From: Verpa conica
Taxonomy: Eukaryota > Ascomycota > Pezizomycetes > Pezizales > Morchellaceae
Length of the DNA stretch: 64,000 bases
Direction of reading: 5' to 3'
Assembly (NCBI GenBank): GCA_033030425.1
Contig: JAUFSD010000004.1
Location: forward strand, 434,001 to 498,000
A program made the translations under genes and the position numbers. Positions 12,019 through 24,537 of the stretch are shown here, piece after piece. Under the pieces are notes generated by a model. The model was given only the letters and a program-made list of their open reading frames with translations, did no database searches and was not told the DNA's origin. Positions within the stretch are counted from its first letter, which is position 1; every line of letters begins with the position of its first letter.

Positions 12019-15000
12019 ATGGAGAAAGAAAGGACCAGCAAGAGCCGGAGTCCTAGCAGCGACGGCGCAGAAGCCGCTATGGGGGAGATTAAGCTTGAAG
12101 ATTCCCCCCGGGACATCATTGCGGAGGGAAAGATATTGAGAATGGGGGGCGAAATCAAGAAAGAGAAGAAAGGGAGCAGTAGCTCCAAAGCCTCTTCGGC
12201 CTCACCTACACATGGAGACACACGTTCTTCATCGCCGATTAAGAGCGAGGAGGACAAGGGGTCATCGGTCGAGGCGGAAACAGGCGATTCACAGAAACCA
12301 AAGCTGTTGCGGGCACCGTCGTCGTCGAACAAGGTGCCTAGAGAGAAAAAGCCACCGGCTCTGTTCAACGATTACCCAGACAGCACCGAGGAGGCGAAAT
12401 CTACATTCTCAGTCATAGATACGTGCCTTTACAGTAATAAGTACATTGGAGACTCTGGACAGGATGGCGAGGTTATGTCTTGCGAGTGCAGAGAGGAGTG
12501 GGGTAAGACTTTTTCTCCCCCTTCCTATTACCACCCACCCCCGGTGGATTTTCTTCTCCTTTTTCATCACTGGCTTTAGTATCACTGGTTCTTGACTGTC
12601 TTCTGGTTTTTTTTTTTTACTTTTTATTTGAGGCGGCTTCTTTCTCTCTCGATTTTGCTGACGCGCTGCTACAGATGGGGCACATAATGTCGCCTGCGGC
12701 GAAAATTCTGATTGTATCAATCGGATGACCTCTATGGAATGTACACAAGATGATTCTTCTTGCGGCTCAGATTGTCAAAATCAGCGCTTTCAAAAACGCC
12801 AGTATGCTGATGTTTCGGTCATCAAGACTGAGAAAAAGGGATTTGGCCTTCGAGCAAACGTTGACATCGCAGCCAACACTTTTCTCTACGAATACGTTGG
12901 CGAGGTGATCGACGAGAACAAGTTCCGTAAGCGAATGGATAAATACGACCAAGAAGGAATCAAGCATTTCTACTTCATGTCACTCGGTAAGAATGAATTC
13001 ATCGATGCTACCAAGAAAGGTGGTCTGGCCCGCTTTTGCAATCACTCTTGCAACCCAAATTGCTTCATAGACAAGTGGGTTGTTGGCGAGAAGCTGCGGA
13101 TGGGGATCTTCTCGAAAAGGGATATTGTTGCAGGAGAGGAGTTGGTGTTTGACTACAACGTCGATCGATACGGCGCGGAACCTCAAAACTGCTACTGCCA
13201 AGAGCCCAATTGTTTAGGCTACATTGGGGGCAAAACTCAAACCGATGCAGCTCCAAAACTCTCACATCATATTATTGAGGCTCTCGGTCTCGAGGACTCG
13301 GAGGAATGGATAACCGCTACAGCCAAGAAGGGCCGGCGACCCAAGAAGATCGGAGAAGATGACGAGGACTATACCGAGAGTGGTACTCCTGGTACCAGGC
13401 CAATGAACGAAGGAGACGTCACGAAAGTAATGTCTTCACTGCTTCATTGCAAAGAAAAGTGGATTGTTGCAAAACTCCTCGATCGTATTAATACTAGCGA
13501 AGATGATGCTGTGTTCGCTCGCGTTGTTAAGATGCATGGCTACCAGATCCTTGGGAAGATCCTCCACGACACTAAAGATGTCGACATAAACATCGTCTTG
13601 ACTGCTCTCCAGATTCTTTACAAGTTCCCCCGCATCACAAAAAACAAAATCACATCATCCAAGATCGAGCCTACAGTTCAAGAACTTAGCACAGCCGAAG
13701 ACGAACGAGTCCGTGAAGCATCAAGTGCTCTCCTTAACGTCTGGAGTTCTCTCGAAACAGGATTTCGTATCCCCCGCCGTGTACCCGCTGCTGCAGACGG
13801 CAAGGAGCGAATCAACGCCTATAATGATCGCGAAAATCGTGATTCGCGATCTAAATCAGGCACACCCCCACCTGATAGGGTCGCAACCCCACCTACGCGC
13901 CCACGCCCACAGCCTCGGGAGAAGTCTTTCCAGAATCAACCCCCGCGTGGACCTCGTGCTGACAGAGCCCAATACAATAATACCAATGATAACAAGCCCC
14001 GGCGAGAACTTCCTTGGGGTTGGCACAAGGCTTGGCATGAGAATCAAATGTACTTCTATGCCAATGATGGGAGGACAAGATGGGACCTGCCGACTGAAAC
14101 CTGTCATTCAAATGAGAGGTTGCCGAAGCCGCCACCCCCGCCACTAAGGCATGGAGAACTCCCACACGACCCGAAGAGGAATGCATTGCAGGCCATTATC
14201 GATTCGATTACGCAGAATATCGATGAGAAGAAGGTCACAAAGGTTGAGAAAGCTCCGGAAGAGGATGAAAAGAAGGTTGTGGAAGTGGAAGAGGGGAGGG
14301 AGAAGAGACGGAGTAGCAAGGATAAGGAGAGGAAGGACAAGGAGAAGAAGGAGAAAGTTTATGATGATGAGAAGACTAGGAATATTTTGATGAAGACTGT
14401 GAATAACTCTACCCTCCTTGATGACTAAGGTGTATATGCTTATCAATTATGGGTGTTAGTTCGCGAAGGTAGTTGCGAACGCGGTTAGCAAATACACCAA
14501 CGAGCTCGGCGGCCGCGAAGCAGTTAAAAAACATGCTAAGGATGTACGTCTTATTTCACCTCCCTCTAAAGCAACACACTAACCCTCTACCCGTAGATTA
14601 CTGAAATACTCGTTAAAAAAGAAATGAAAGACGGGCGTAAAATCATCAATCCCCATCTCCTCCTCGAGACCGAAAAGCGCAAAGGCAAAGTAAAGGCTTT
14701 CGTCAAACCTTATATTGAGAAGGTGATCCTCCATATCCAATCCGAAAAGGAACGCAACAAAGCCAAACGCGAGCAACACCGGAAGGACCGAAGGGACCGC
14801 CACCATGGAAGTAACTCCTCTGAGAGTAAAGATAAGGAGAAGAATAAGGAGAAGAACTGCGCTGAGGAGTCGGAGAGTCCAGTGCAAATGATGGATATTG
14901 TTCAGGAGATGAGCCCGATTGGTAGAAGTGCGTCGCCAACAAGAGGAACACAGACACCACCGTGTTTGACACCAGGGAAGAGGAGAAGGGACGATAGTGA

Positions 15001-15169
15001 GGGGGGCGATGATAGCGATAAGGTGTATGAGAGTGAGGAGAGACAGAGCCCCAAGAGGGTTAGGCCTACTAGTCCGAGAAGAGATATGAGTCCTGGTAGG
15101 GATATGACGCCCCCTGCCAATGTAACGACGGAGGTTATGGCGGTTGGGGGTGGTGTATACGTTTGTTAA
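12019..15169 (+). CDS. SET2: Histone H3 lysine-36 methyltransferase SET2
   Basis: Four exons (12019-12502, 12675-14398, 14460-14543, 14597-15169) give 954 residues. An acidic/serine-rich N-terminus leads into a Cys-rich AWS domain (about 137-188) that is split by intron 1 between CECREEWG and DGAHNVACG. The SET domain (about 190-312) carries RFCNHSCNPN near residue 281 and FDYNVDRYG, followed by the post-SET Cys cluster CYCQEPNCLG. A WW domain (LPWGWHKAWHENQMYFYAND) starts near residue 607. The SRI domain, which binds the phosphorylated RNA polymerase II tail, begins near residue 737 and is spread over exons 2-4. Set2 methylates H3K36 co-transcriptionally in the nucleus. Exon 2 continues open past its donor and stops inside intron 3 at 14428, so a single-ORF call would lose the SRI domain. 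The basic and serine-rich C-terminus is longer than in yeast, as is common in filamentous fungi. Confidence 0.97.
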
Positions 15170-18100
15170 ATCGAAGTGGAGTAGAAGAGGGCGTGGGTAT
15201 CAAGTGTCTGGTGATAATAGGGACGTGTCCGTCGTTGGCGGGCTTTGTTCTGTTATTTCTTAAATGGAGGATTCTGGTGGTAAGGAGAATAGAAGTTAGG
15301 AGATGGGGTCTGATGTAATGCTCTCGATCTGTCTACGTCTTTTCTTACTAACTTACCACCTCTGTCTTCTCTTTACTCCTGCATGTTCTCTTCATTGACA
15401 ATAATGCCAGGAGGGTTCTGTATAATTAACGCTTTTCCGATTTCCTTTTCTCACTTTACCAGAGTGCTCTTATTAACACTTCCGTTTCTTGTCTAAAATA
15501 GTTTCTCGGCCTTTTTTTTTATCTATATCTTTTCTTTTTCTTAAGGGGAGTTAGGCTCATTTTTTTTCCCTTCCTTTTCTTCATTTCCCGATTTCGATCG
15601 TCTTTCACTCTTGCGTCCTTTTTTTCTCTCTATGGGTGTGGATTTTATTCTCTTGTGTCCATTTTACTTATTTTCTTGCATTACTTGCAGGCAGTTACTA
15701 CATGGCATGATAGGGCATTGCCATTTGTCCTGAGGAAGAGGGGTGTTATGTATTGATAGTACGTTCTCGTTTGAAACCCTTTATGTTTTTTTTTGGCTGG
15801 ATGTAGTGTGGGAGGGCAGTGCATAGTAGATAAGCTTGTGGATGAACCAAATACCATGGGAGCATAAGTTTTTTTCCCCCAGTGGTTAATTTCTCATTAC
15901 CTAAGGGAGTGACTTTTTAGACCAGCTGGTCTCGTAGAGGGGTGATAAACCCGAGTCTAAGTTAGACGGGAACCGGGTAAACGGTTGATTTGTATGATTA
16001 TGCAACATTGCGACGCAGTTCATACGTCATCACTCACTCTAACTTCAGCGTAGCGGGTTTGTTTCATCATATATTCGATACTTTTCTATGTTAGAAAGGA
16101 TTTAGGCGAATTAATCCAGTATTATATTGCTTTGTTTGAACTCATTCCCTAGGCAGTCTATAGAGGCGTAATTGTGTGTTGTGCACAATGTGGTACCTAG
16201 AGGGAGTATTATGAATACATGACAGCTTGATTCACTAGTACTTATTCTACACTTCATCACCGCTACTGCTCGATGCCAATATCTCTAGTAGTTCGGTCAT
16301 CCTAAATTATTTAACCCACCTTCTTAGAGTGACTAGTAGGTCGTTCATGTTAGTGACCACAACCACGGAAACTATCGGGGCTAGAAATGGCCCAAGTACT
16401 ATTGATAAAGCAGCAAGCTTCGGAGGGCTTCCACCATTATCGATAGCCCCTAAAAACTTAAACATTCAGGGGCGAACCCTATAACAGCCTGGATCCACTA
16501 TTTTCAAATAAGTGCATTAGATTTGATAGGCAAGTGAAGATATTCTGTGCAATATACCCAGCATGCACCCTTAGTGGACAACAATGCACCTAACAGCTTT
16601 AATTATCGGCTGCAGGCTAAATTTAATGCTGGTATAAGATGCTATATGAGAGCAACGCCGCCTCACAACGTATCCCGGCACTAATTCTAGCAAGCGATAT
16701 AACTACAGTACCCTAGACTACGAAATTCTTAAGAGGCCCTTGTTCATGCCCGTACTAAAACAGTGGTAATTTTTCTAGGTGGAAAAAGAGTTGAGGCTCC
16801 CCTATAATAAATAGCAAATTTTTTAAAGAATAACTAAATTACTTCTTTTTTTTTAGTAGATGGCGCCTAAATTGGGATAATAGATAGTCACACAAATTAT
16901 CGCCTGGGTAGATTAAAGAAGTAGCGCACTCCCCGATTACGAATAAAATCAATATACACCTTACCACCGTGAAAGTCCTTCTCTTAGAAGATCCAGGTCT
17001 ATTTTACGCCATAGAAAGCTTTAACTCGCGCGTGTCAAGGTATAGTACTATATAGTATTATGCACAAGATATTTGGATAGCTTGGCTACGGAGTTCTCAC
17101 GGAGCTTAGTAAAAAAATAAAAAGAGGACACGTAACCAAGCATAAGTGATAATTCTAAAGCTTTAAGAAAACTATGGACAAACCTTTGGAAAGGAAATTC
17201 AAGCAAAGAACTTTTACACAAATCTTAAAAGGTAAATAAGCATATATATTGCAAGTCTATAGAAGACAGAGAATTGCGATAGGGCCCCAACGGGGCTGAA
17301 TGATCGATGCTGCAATAAAATGTTGCATTTCTTTAGCTTCCTTAGTCACTAGCTTTACTGGTACTTATACTTATATGTCCTGTGTATAAAGATAGAATGT
17401 CCCTTTTTGCTTCTTTTTTCTATAGTCAGCATGGTTTTCTTTTGTGCGCCTTCTCTAATCGACTCTCGGGGAACTGTAACTTCTGTCTCTGGGATTAACT
17501 CGGGAATTTACACAGTAATCAAAATGGCCAGCCTCCGATCCACAAGACAGGGTAACTAGATCAATGTATTCCACAGAAGTAGACAAGTAGCGAGTGTACT
17601 AATATAGAGTCTACTCTAGCGAAAGCTAGTAAGGTTACTAAAAAGAATGTGATAGTCAAATCGTAATCCGCAAGAAAAAATAGCACTTGAATGTAAATTC
17701 TCAAATATTTATAATATTGAGTAGATAAAAAAAAAACCAAGACCTTAACAAAAAATGGTGATCTCGTTGTAGGCTGAAAATAAAACCAAGAAAAATATCA
17801 TTACCATTCTCACGATCAATCACTCGTTTACGACCAGACCCTATTATCCTCAATACAACCAAAACACATTAAACGACCCTCTAAGTACTAGTACCCATTC
17901 CATTACTAACATAAAATAGTACATGCCTTCTTCTTTTTCGTAGCGAGTGACTAGTCATGATTTAGAATCAATACAATCTTCTAACCAAGAATTTATAGAT
18001 TCTCAATACCAGCATAGTAGCTTCTATAAGCGTGTAAACATCCTCCTGTCCCACTGATGTAACTACCGCTGTCATTTAGTACGCTCAACCCGCGTAGCGA

Positions 18101-18551
18101 CCCTACAATCAACGTAGAGAATATGAAAGTCACAGCCTCGTTTGACTCATGAGCTATATAACTGAAGGGGGGGGGGGGGGCACAATATATATAAAGAGTG
18201 AAGGCATATAGCAAGACCAGTCGCCAAACGGGAGGGTATCATGCAGGGGAAGCGAAGAGGATGGTGATAGTACAAATATAGACAACCTCAAGAAAGCGAA
18301 AAAAAACACCTTTCCCCTTCCTTCCATAGGCTTCCGAGGAAACCGGTAGCAATATAATAAAGAGACTAGTACTAGAAATTAAGGACCTTTTCCTTTTCCC
18401 AAACTCAAAACAAAAGAAAGAAAACAACTAGAAAAAGAAAAGAAGCTGCCTAGACCTTGCATTCCGTAGCGACAATAACGGTCCAGAGAAAAAGAAAAGA
18501 ATATATAAGAGAAAACTCCGGCTAGCCTTAAGATACCCTCCCATGCCATCC
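15170..18551. other. Convergent gene-empty spacer
   Basis: 3.4 kb between the convergent 3' ends of SET2 and the ERF4-type gene. The first 600 bp are T-rich, probably 3' untranslated sequence. The rest is AT-rich with many stops in all frames. A run of 14 G residues lies at about 18167-18180. No repeat with clear borders was found; an old, mutated repeat cannot be excluded by eye. Confidence 0.5.
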
Positions 18552-20143
18552 TCATCGATATCCACCTTCACTTGAGTAATCACCACTTCCCAAACTACCC
18601 ATCCGACCATTACTTGCTCGGCCATGCATACTATTCATACGTAGACTATGGTGTCCCGCCTCGCTGCCAAGCGGAGCAATTACGCTAGCACTTTCTGAAC
18701 CTTCATCTTCATCGACAAATTTTGATTCTGTTTCATCATCTTCGTTGATTGAGGGGATAGGGTCGGGGATTTGTATATCAAGCTATTATCCCTGTCAACA
18801 AAAAAGTTCTAGCCCGGGTCTGGGTTCCCAATGATTAAACTCACATTCATATACCCTGTCCTCCTCAAACTCACAAAAACTGCCCTCTGACCCTTCCCTT
18901 CTAATTTCCGGTTCCAATCCTGCAAGTACTGCTCTACCCTCTTCAGTCTCCGTTTACAATATGTATCCATCACTTCCTCAACCAACCACAGCGTCAATAA
19001 CCCAACAATCGCATCCACCCAATTCCACATATTCCACGGATCAAACGCTTCCTTCAGGTCATCATTCACCTTTTGCACCACCTCTCTGAATTGCTCCTCC
19101 GTAATATGTGGTTCTAAAATATCTGGAAAGACATTGGAGTAGGCGGGGGATAGATCACCGTAGACCATGAAATCCCTGCTAATTCGGATTATTCTCGTAG
19201 ATTCATATAACTGTGAATCCAGCGGTACGTAAGGATTCCTATGCGGATAACAAGGGTGGGTGCTATTCCATTCACTGTCCCTGCTACCCCGTGAAACCGG
19301 ACGGGACTCTTCATCACCAACCGCCTGCAGTGGACCCGAGCCCGGTGATGTGAGACCCGGAGAAGTGATAGTGACCTGCGAGGCTTGCTGCGGTACCAGC
19401 ATCTGCGCCTTGTGTTTCCCCCTCATCCCGCGCATATCATCTAACGGGACATCCCCACGGTCACTACCAAGGCCGACACTGCTCCTACTATCACGATCTG
19501 GGTTCTCGAGCCATGAGCGATTAGTATTACTCGTTGTTCCCCTCGTTTCCGGTGATCTACGGAAGACGGCAGGCTCCATCATTTGCAGTGGGAGTTTTAT
19601 GTTTGGTGTGTTGGACCGGCTTGTCTCTGCGTCGGTGGTGGAGTCATACTCCACCGGGGATAGATATGACGGGTTCATGATATGCGACGAGGTGATACTC
19701 CGTCTTTTCCGCTTTATGCTTTCCTCCCGCACGACTCTGGGGCCCTGGAGCGGGAGGACGGTGATTGAGTACGCACTCTGCGTATCACCCGCGCGGTCTT
19801 TATCCTCGGCAGCTTCCAGAAGCTCCTCGGAGGAATCTGAGAAGCGCGCAGTTGACCTATCGAGTGTGGATGATGGACTACTTGGGGGTAGTGAGGGGTT
19901 AGAGGGGGGTTTAGTGAGGTGGTTGAGGGGATGCAGCCGGGTTGATGCGGGGCGGTGGAGCAGGACTGTGTAGGGGGAGGGGGGAGGACGACGGGTGTGC
20001 GATGGGAAAGCCGTGGTTGCGGTTAGGGGGGGTTGCGTGGGAAGGGTAGTGAGGCTTGGCGCCGTAACGAGCTGCGAGTGGAAGACGCGACGGAAGTGAC
20101 AACGCAGGAACAGTGAAGTGTTCTTCTCCCACCAAACGAACAA
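18552..20143 (-). CDS. Palmitoyltransferase ERF4-type subunit (GOLGA7/ERF4 domain)
   Basis: Two exons on the minus strand, 20143-18845 and 18782-18552, give about 509 residues. The first 300 residues are a low-complexity Pro/Ser/Thr region. The conserved GOLGA7/ERF4 domain follows, with TRIIRISRDF, VYGDLSPAYS, FREVVQKVND, AFDPWNMWNWVDAIVGLLT and LRRTGYMN. Intron 1 starts with GTGAGT immediately after the codon for the last Asn. Splicing to 18782 restores LDIQIPDP, the usual end of the domain, and adds an acidic, serine-rich tail. Without this splice the frame ends early at 18809. ERF4-type proteins pair with a DHHC enzyme (Erf2) at the ER/Golgi to palmitoylate Ras and related proteins. The catalytic partner is not in this window. 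The start at 20143 is the first Met and is uncertain because the N-terminus is not conserved. Confidence 0.87.
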
Positions 20144-20729
20144 GTCAATTGAGGGGTGAGCTGGGGCCTGGAGTGGTGGAGGGGAGAGACAATTGGAGGG
20201 AAATTCCGGCAGATTGGACTTAAATTATGTTTCGTATTGGCAAAGTTGTTGGACGTTTGGGGCAGCACTGGGCTTTTAAAAAAACGGTTTTCTTAACGTG
20301 AAAAAGGGAGTCGGGACGAAGATGAGGGAGGAAAGAAGGAAAGAAAAGAAAAGAAAAGAGGAAAAAAATCAGTTCTCAGACCCCCACTCCTTTCTCCCCT
20401 CTCTCGTAGCTATTCTGGACTCCGGGTGTTTGCGTAAAGTAAAACAGCACCACAACCGTGAGAAACTCCTACTAAAGTGCTTCAGAGCTCGGACTCAGGC
20501 GGAGCCGCGCCCCGGATAGGGGTGCCATAAGCTGTGAGACCGGTGGGGACCTGGATAAACTCGATCGGAGCCGATACGATCTAGATCCGCCGTGTTTTCA
20601 GTTCCCCGGAGCGAATCTGGGGAAGAGGTTATCTTGAGTACGCATAGCCATATTGAAACCTTACCTTTTGTTTTGCTGTAGAACGTGTCTCGAAAAGGGC
20701 CAAGGGGAAACAGCTGCAAATGTTGCGGG

Positions 20730-20753
20730 AGATGTGCATGCGCATGCACATCT
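20730..20753. repeat. Perfect 24-bp palindrome
   Basis: The 24 bases from 20730 read identically on both strands, with half-site AGATGTGCATGC and a GCATGC core repeated around the dyad. Beyond it, a short G run on the left faces a C run on the right after a one-base offset, so a hairpin could extend slightly. It lies about 590 bp upstream of the ERF4-type start, where a dimeric transcription factor site is possible; that role is inference. Confidence 0.85.
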
Positions 20754-23700
20754 ACCCCTGTGAGCATCTCCATGTTGAAAAGGCACACGAGCTCTCTTCA
20801 CAACCGCACACACCTTAAGCTTGGTCTCATTTCGTGTGAGAAAAAACACTACATGTATTCGCCATGGGAGACACTCTTAGATTCCGCCCCTACCACCGTC
20901 AAAACTCAAATTAAAGAAACCAGAATATCGGGTGCAGCCGCTCTGTTGCAATGGACCCTTCCCAGTCCTTATACCGGGAATGCTCCCTCCCCCACGTGGT
21001 AGTTCACCCAATGTCACTCGGCATTGGCTACTCTCCTACTTAGCAGAAAAACAGCTATCTCGAGGAAATAGACCAAATAAGAAAGTGGATTGCCTAGAAT
21101 ACATCGGAGGGGGGGGGGAGGATTACACTGGCACAATGCCAACAGGAGGAGGGAGGACTCACCCAGAGACAGAGAGCCTGACGGGAAGCCACTTAACGCA
21201 CGTGGCAGGATATGTGCCGGATTTTGAAACGGGTATCGCCTTGACAGCACTCCTATTTTGCTGATGCTTATTATTTTGTTGCAATCCAGGTCTTAATTGC
21301 TGAAAAACAACTGAGAGTAAAGTCCCGTGCTGTCAGCTTTGTTATAAAGCCCCTAGCGTCTCTCCTCTTGTCTAGAAATAGCGTGATGTGCATATGATAA
21401 ATGAGTATCTAATGCGGTTCTAGGGGATCTGCATTGATTTCTAGGAGCTATGATACATGTGGCACCTGCGTCGCTTTGATATAATTTGATAGAGGTGGTC
21501 TAAGCAGCCCCTCCCGATCTATAGTTTATCTAAGCTTTGTGATTGTATTGAAACTTAAATCTTCTATCCATACATACACCTGTCTTGTCTTCCCATCTTG
21601 GCCGTACACACACTTAACTTGCCTCTTTCTCTTACACACATACTTAACCTTTCTCTTCCCCTCGAGTCTGACCCAATGAGACCGCATATAGTTGCCGGTT
21701 ATACGCATGGCTTGAGTGAGCGAAATAGCGTATTTACAGCTGGGACACTAATATAGCGGCATTTATTCTTTGAGAATATCCGTAGGTGTTGAAGTGAGTT
21801 GTTAGCAACAGTGCTTTTATTTGGTTATCTGAAGAAATTAAGGTTAGAAACACGATCTATGTTCTCTTAGGTAGCAGAAGGACTTCAAGCTGCAGTCTGT
21901 TTTACCTATGTTATACCAGTATTAAACTAGAATAGCTTTACTAATCCTACTATAATAATATTGTGAACGATTCATTTCGCAATGGTTGCTGTGAAGGTTT
22001 CTGTGATGTAGCATAATGTTTTAGATGAATGGTGTCAGCTGGAGGTAGAGCCCAGCAAATAATTCTGTCTATACCTGTGTTAGCGGCCTTGTGCCGGTAT
22101 ATTACAGGACCGATGGGTATATAAATTACCGAAGGCACTACCCCTTTTTTTCTGCCGAGTGCCCCTTAATTCTGCCTGGTATGTAAAATTGCGAGAAGGT
22201 ATATCCTACCTGTCATTAGTCCCTGTGTTGACTGAAGAGTGAAGATATAACTTACTCTCAGCTCCACCGCGGCTAACCTTTACGCTCATATATACTTTCC
22301 CAATGAGTCTATATTAGAGCTCTATTTAATATCCTTTAACACCCTTAGACTGGATTTATTGTAGTTGGTGTATTGTGTGTCTATGAGGATTCGCTCTTGG
22401 GCATTTAGTTCTTCTATGCCTCAGTGTACTTGCTTTGGATAATGTTTCTAGGTTATCGTGTGGGTTTGGGGGGGGGTTCTAGTAGCGATAGTGTGTTCTG
22501 TGTTCTTGCCACATATACTTAGTCCATGTTAGCCGAGACCGCTTGTAACAACTTAAAGATACAATATCATAAACAATCACTCGGTAGGATCTGAAAGCTT
22601 ACATCTAATATATGATAAACTATACCCCGCCAAATGGCTTTGTAACTATCAATTTCTCGGTATTATAGGAGGTTGGTTCCCGACTTATAGTAGGTTTGGC
22701 GGTACGGGCTATGTGTCTAGATGAATGGATATTTGTTCTAATCTCTTTCAAAAACCATGTAATTGATTAATACCGCCCTGTATCAATGGTAAGTTGATTA
22801 GTCAAGGACTCATGAAGAAATTCTTATTAAAATATCCTACCTAGTCTATTTAGTGACATCGGAGGTGAGATATTTGAAATACCGAATATCTTTTTCTAAG
22901 ATTCTCTTTTCCCCCTAATGTCGCTATGGATATGCACTTTTACAGATATAGCCTGCTAGTAAATCGTTAGAGCTAGGCTAGAGAGGAGAAAGGGGTGTAA
23001 TAATAGCTAACGATGTATGCTTAAGAGTCTCGCTATTTCGGGGGCTAGTTGAGTATACCTATATTATTTTGCTAAATAATGTCTTTTAATAGATAATATT
23101 TTCGGTTTTTATTATAGTGTGGATGGGGGGGTAATAGGTGTTTTAATGTATGCTTAATTTGTAACTGTGTACGAGTATTATTGTCCGGGGTACTTGAATA
23201 CAATTCCGGTGTTTCTGCAAATATCGGAATAGAGAATATAGCCAAATTTATTTTTCTGATATTTATGCTGCATGATCTGGGTTTTCTGCGGGTAGTAATA
23301 CTAGGCCCTAGATGAGAAGATGAGAATACGGCATGAAATCTGAGTTAAGGGCAGTATGAGGATGAGGGATGTCTTACCGAAAACCCCTACTATTATGGTG
23401 TGTGGGATATTTGTGTGATGGCTATCGTTGACTTTAAGACGAGTTGGTTTCTTAGGACTGGCAGATTTCTTAAGGCGGGTCGGCTAAACCCTAATCCGTA
23501 TGCTTTCTAGTTATATTCTGTGAATATATGGGATTAAGCCGTAGGATTGTATAAATAAGAATTGTTTTGAATGTGGTAGAGTGAATGATAGTATATATGA
23601 TAATTCTGTGATGGGACTGAAAGGGTAGTTTGTCTCATCTTTGGGGCACGACGTTGGAAGTGCTGAAGGGAGTGGTAAAAATTATCGCCGAGCATGGCCG

Positions 23701-24135
23701 AGTAAATTCGATATGAAAGGTCAGGATAAGGACTAAAGACCGCAGAATTTATTTAGAGCAAAGACCAAGGAACAGCCTTGAATCCAATGCTGCTATGTAC
23801 AAACAAAACTAGATAGCAAATACTTTATGAAAATGTGGCTGGCCTACACGCATAGAGGATTGGACAAGTAAAGTGAAAATGTAGTGGTAGCAAGCATAAA
23901 TTAGCCAGTCGGAAGGCTGCGGATAGGCAAGTACTCCGGGATCGTAAAGTGTACCGTAATATCTCGGCGATACTGAGCGGGGAATAGTAAATCCTATCAT
24001 TTTGACCAATAATAGTATAGTTCTATCCTGCGGTCTCAGCCTTCCCCCGTTCTATATCGCCAGGATATTACTGACGCGTGTACTGTGTAACCGCAAACTA
24101 AGGAATGTGTAAAATGCTTGTATCTGTAAGGCTAC

Positions 24136-24262
24136 TACTCGTATTCTCATGACGTTTGTAGAATGGACTGCTATTGCATACCATACAAAATCGTAGGCTT
24201 GGCGCAGTTTTGTATGGTATGCAATAGCAGTCCATTCTACAAACGTCATGAGAATACGAGTA
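24136..24262. repeat. Perfect inverted repeat, 55-bp arms, 17-nt loop
   Basis: The left arm 24136-24190 and right arm 24208-24262 are exact reverse complements over 55 bp, separated by 17 nt (24191-24207). A further pair, GTGTAACCG near 24085 and CGGTTACAC near 24293, lies outside in inverted orientation. The structure sits about 275 bp upstream of the dehydrogenase start. No transposase frame or target-site duplication is obvious. It could be a foldback element, a fresh inverted duplication or the template for a double-stranded RNA. Confidence 0.9.
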
Positions 24263-24537
24263 CAATCTGCGACGTCACTATGCTACGGTACTCCGGTTAC
24301 ACTCTACAAGTCAACTCGTACACGGATATGGCCGGCTGTGTGGACACCGGAGTATAGTGTCCATATCTCACGTCAAAGTAACAATCTCTAAAGGAATTCC
24401 GAAACCATAGATTTGACTATATAGAGTACATTCCTTATGCAGTTGTATAAAGGCGCTTGAGAATCTACTCTCTAGAGTGTTTCGTTATCTATAAGTAGTT
24501 TTTTTTTATACTACAACGACTATCTCTACAACTCGAA

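Larger units (their letters stand above)
20144..24537. other. Long intergenic region with palindromes
   Basis: 4.4 kb with no recognisable gene on either strand. It contains a perfect 24-bp palindrome (20730-20753) and a perfect long hairpin (24136-24262), listed separately. From about 21300 the sequence is AT-rich with frequent stops. A purine-rich stretch (20298-20370) lies upstream of the ERF4-type gene. Confidence 0.5.

Noticed and set aside
18167..18180. Run of 14 G residues
   Set aside because: Isolated homopolymer with no second G-tract nearby; also a likely sequencing weak point.
19260..19973. 237-codon plus-strand frame
   Set aside because: Antisense shadow of the Ser/Pro-rich part of the ERF4-type gene; no motif.
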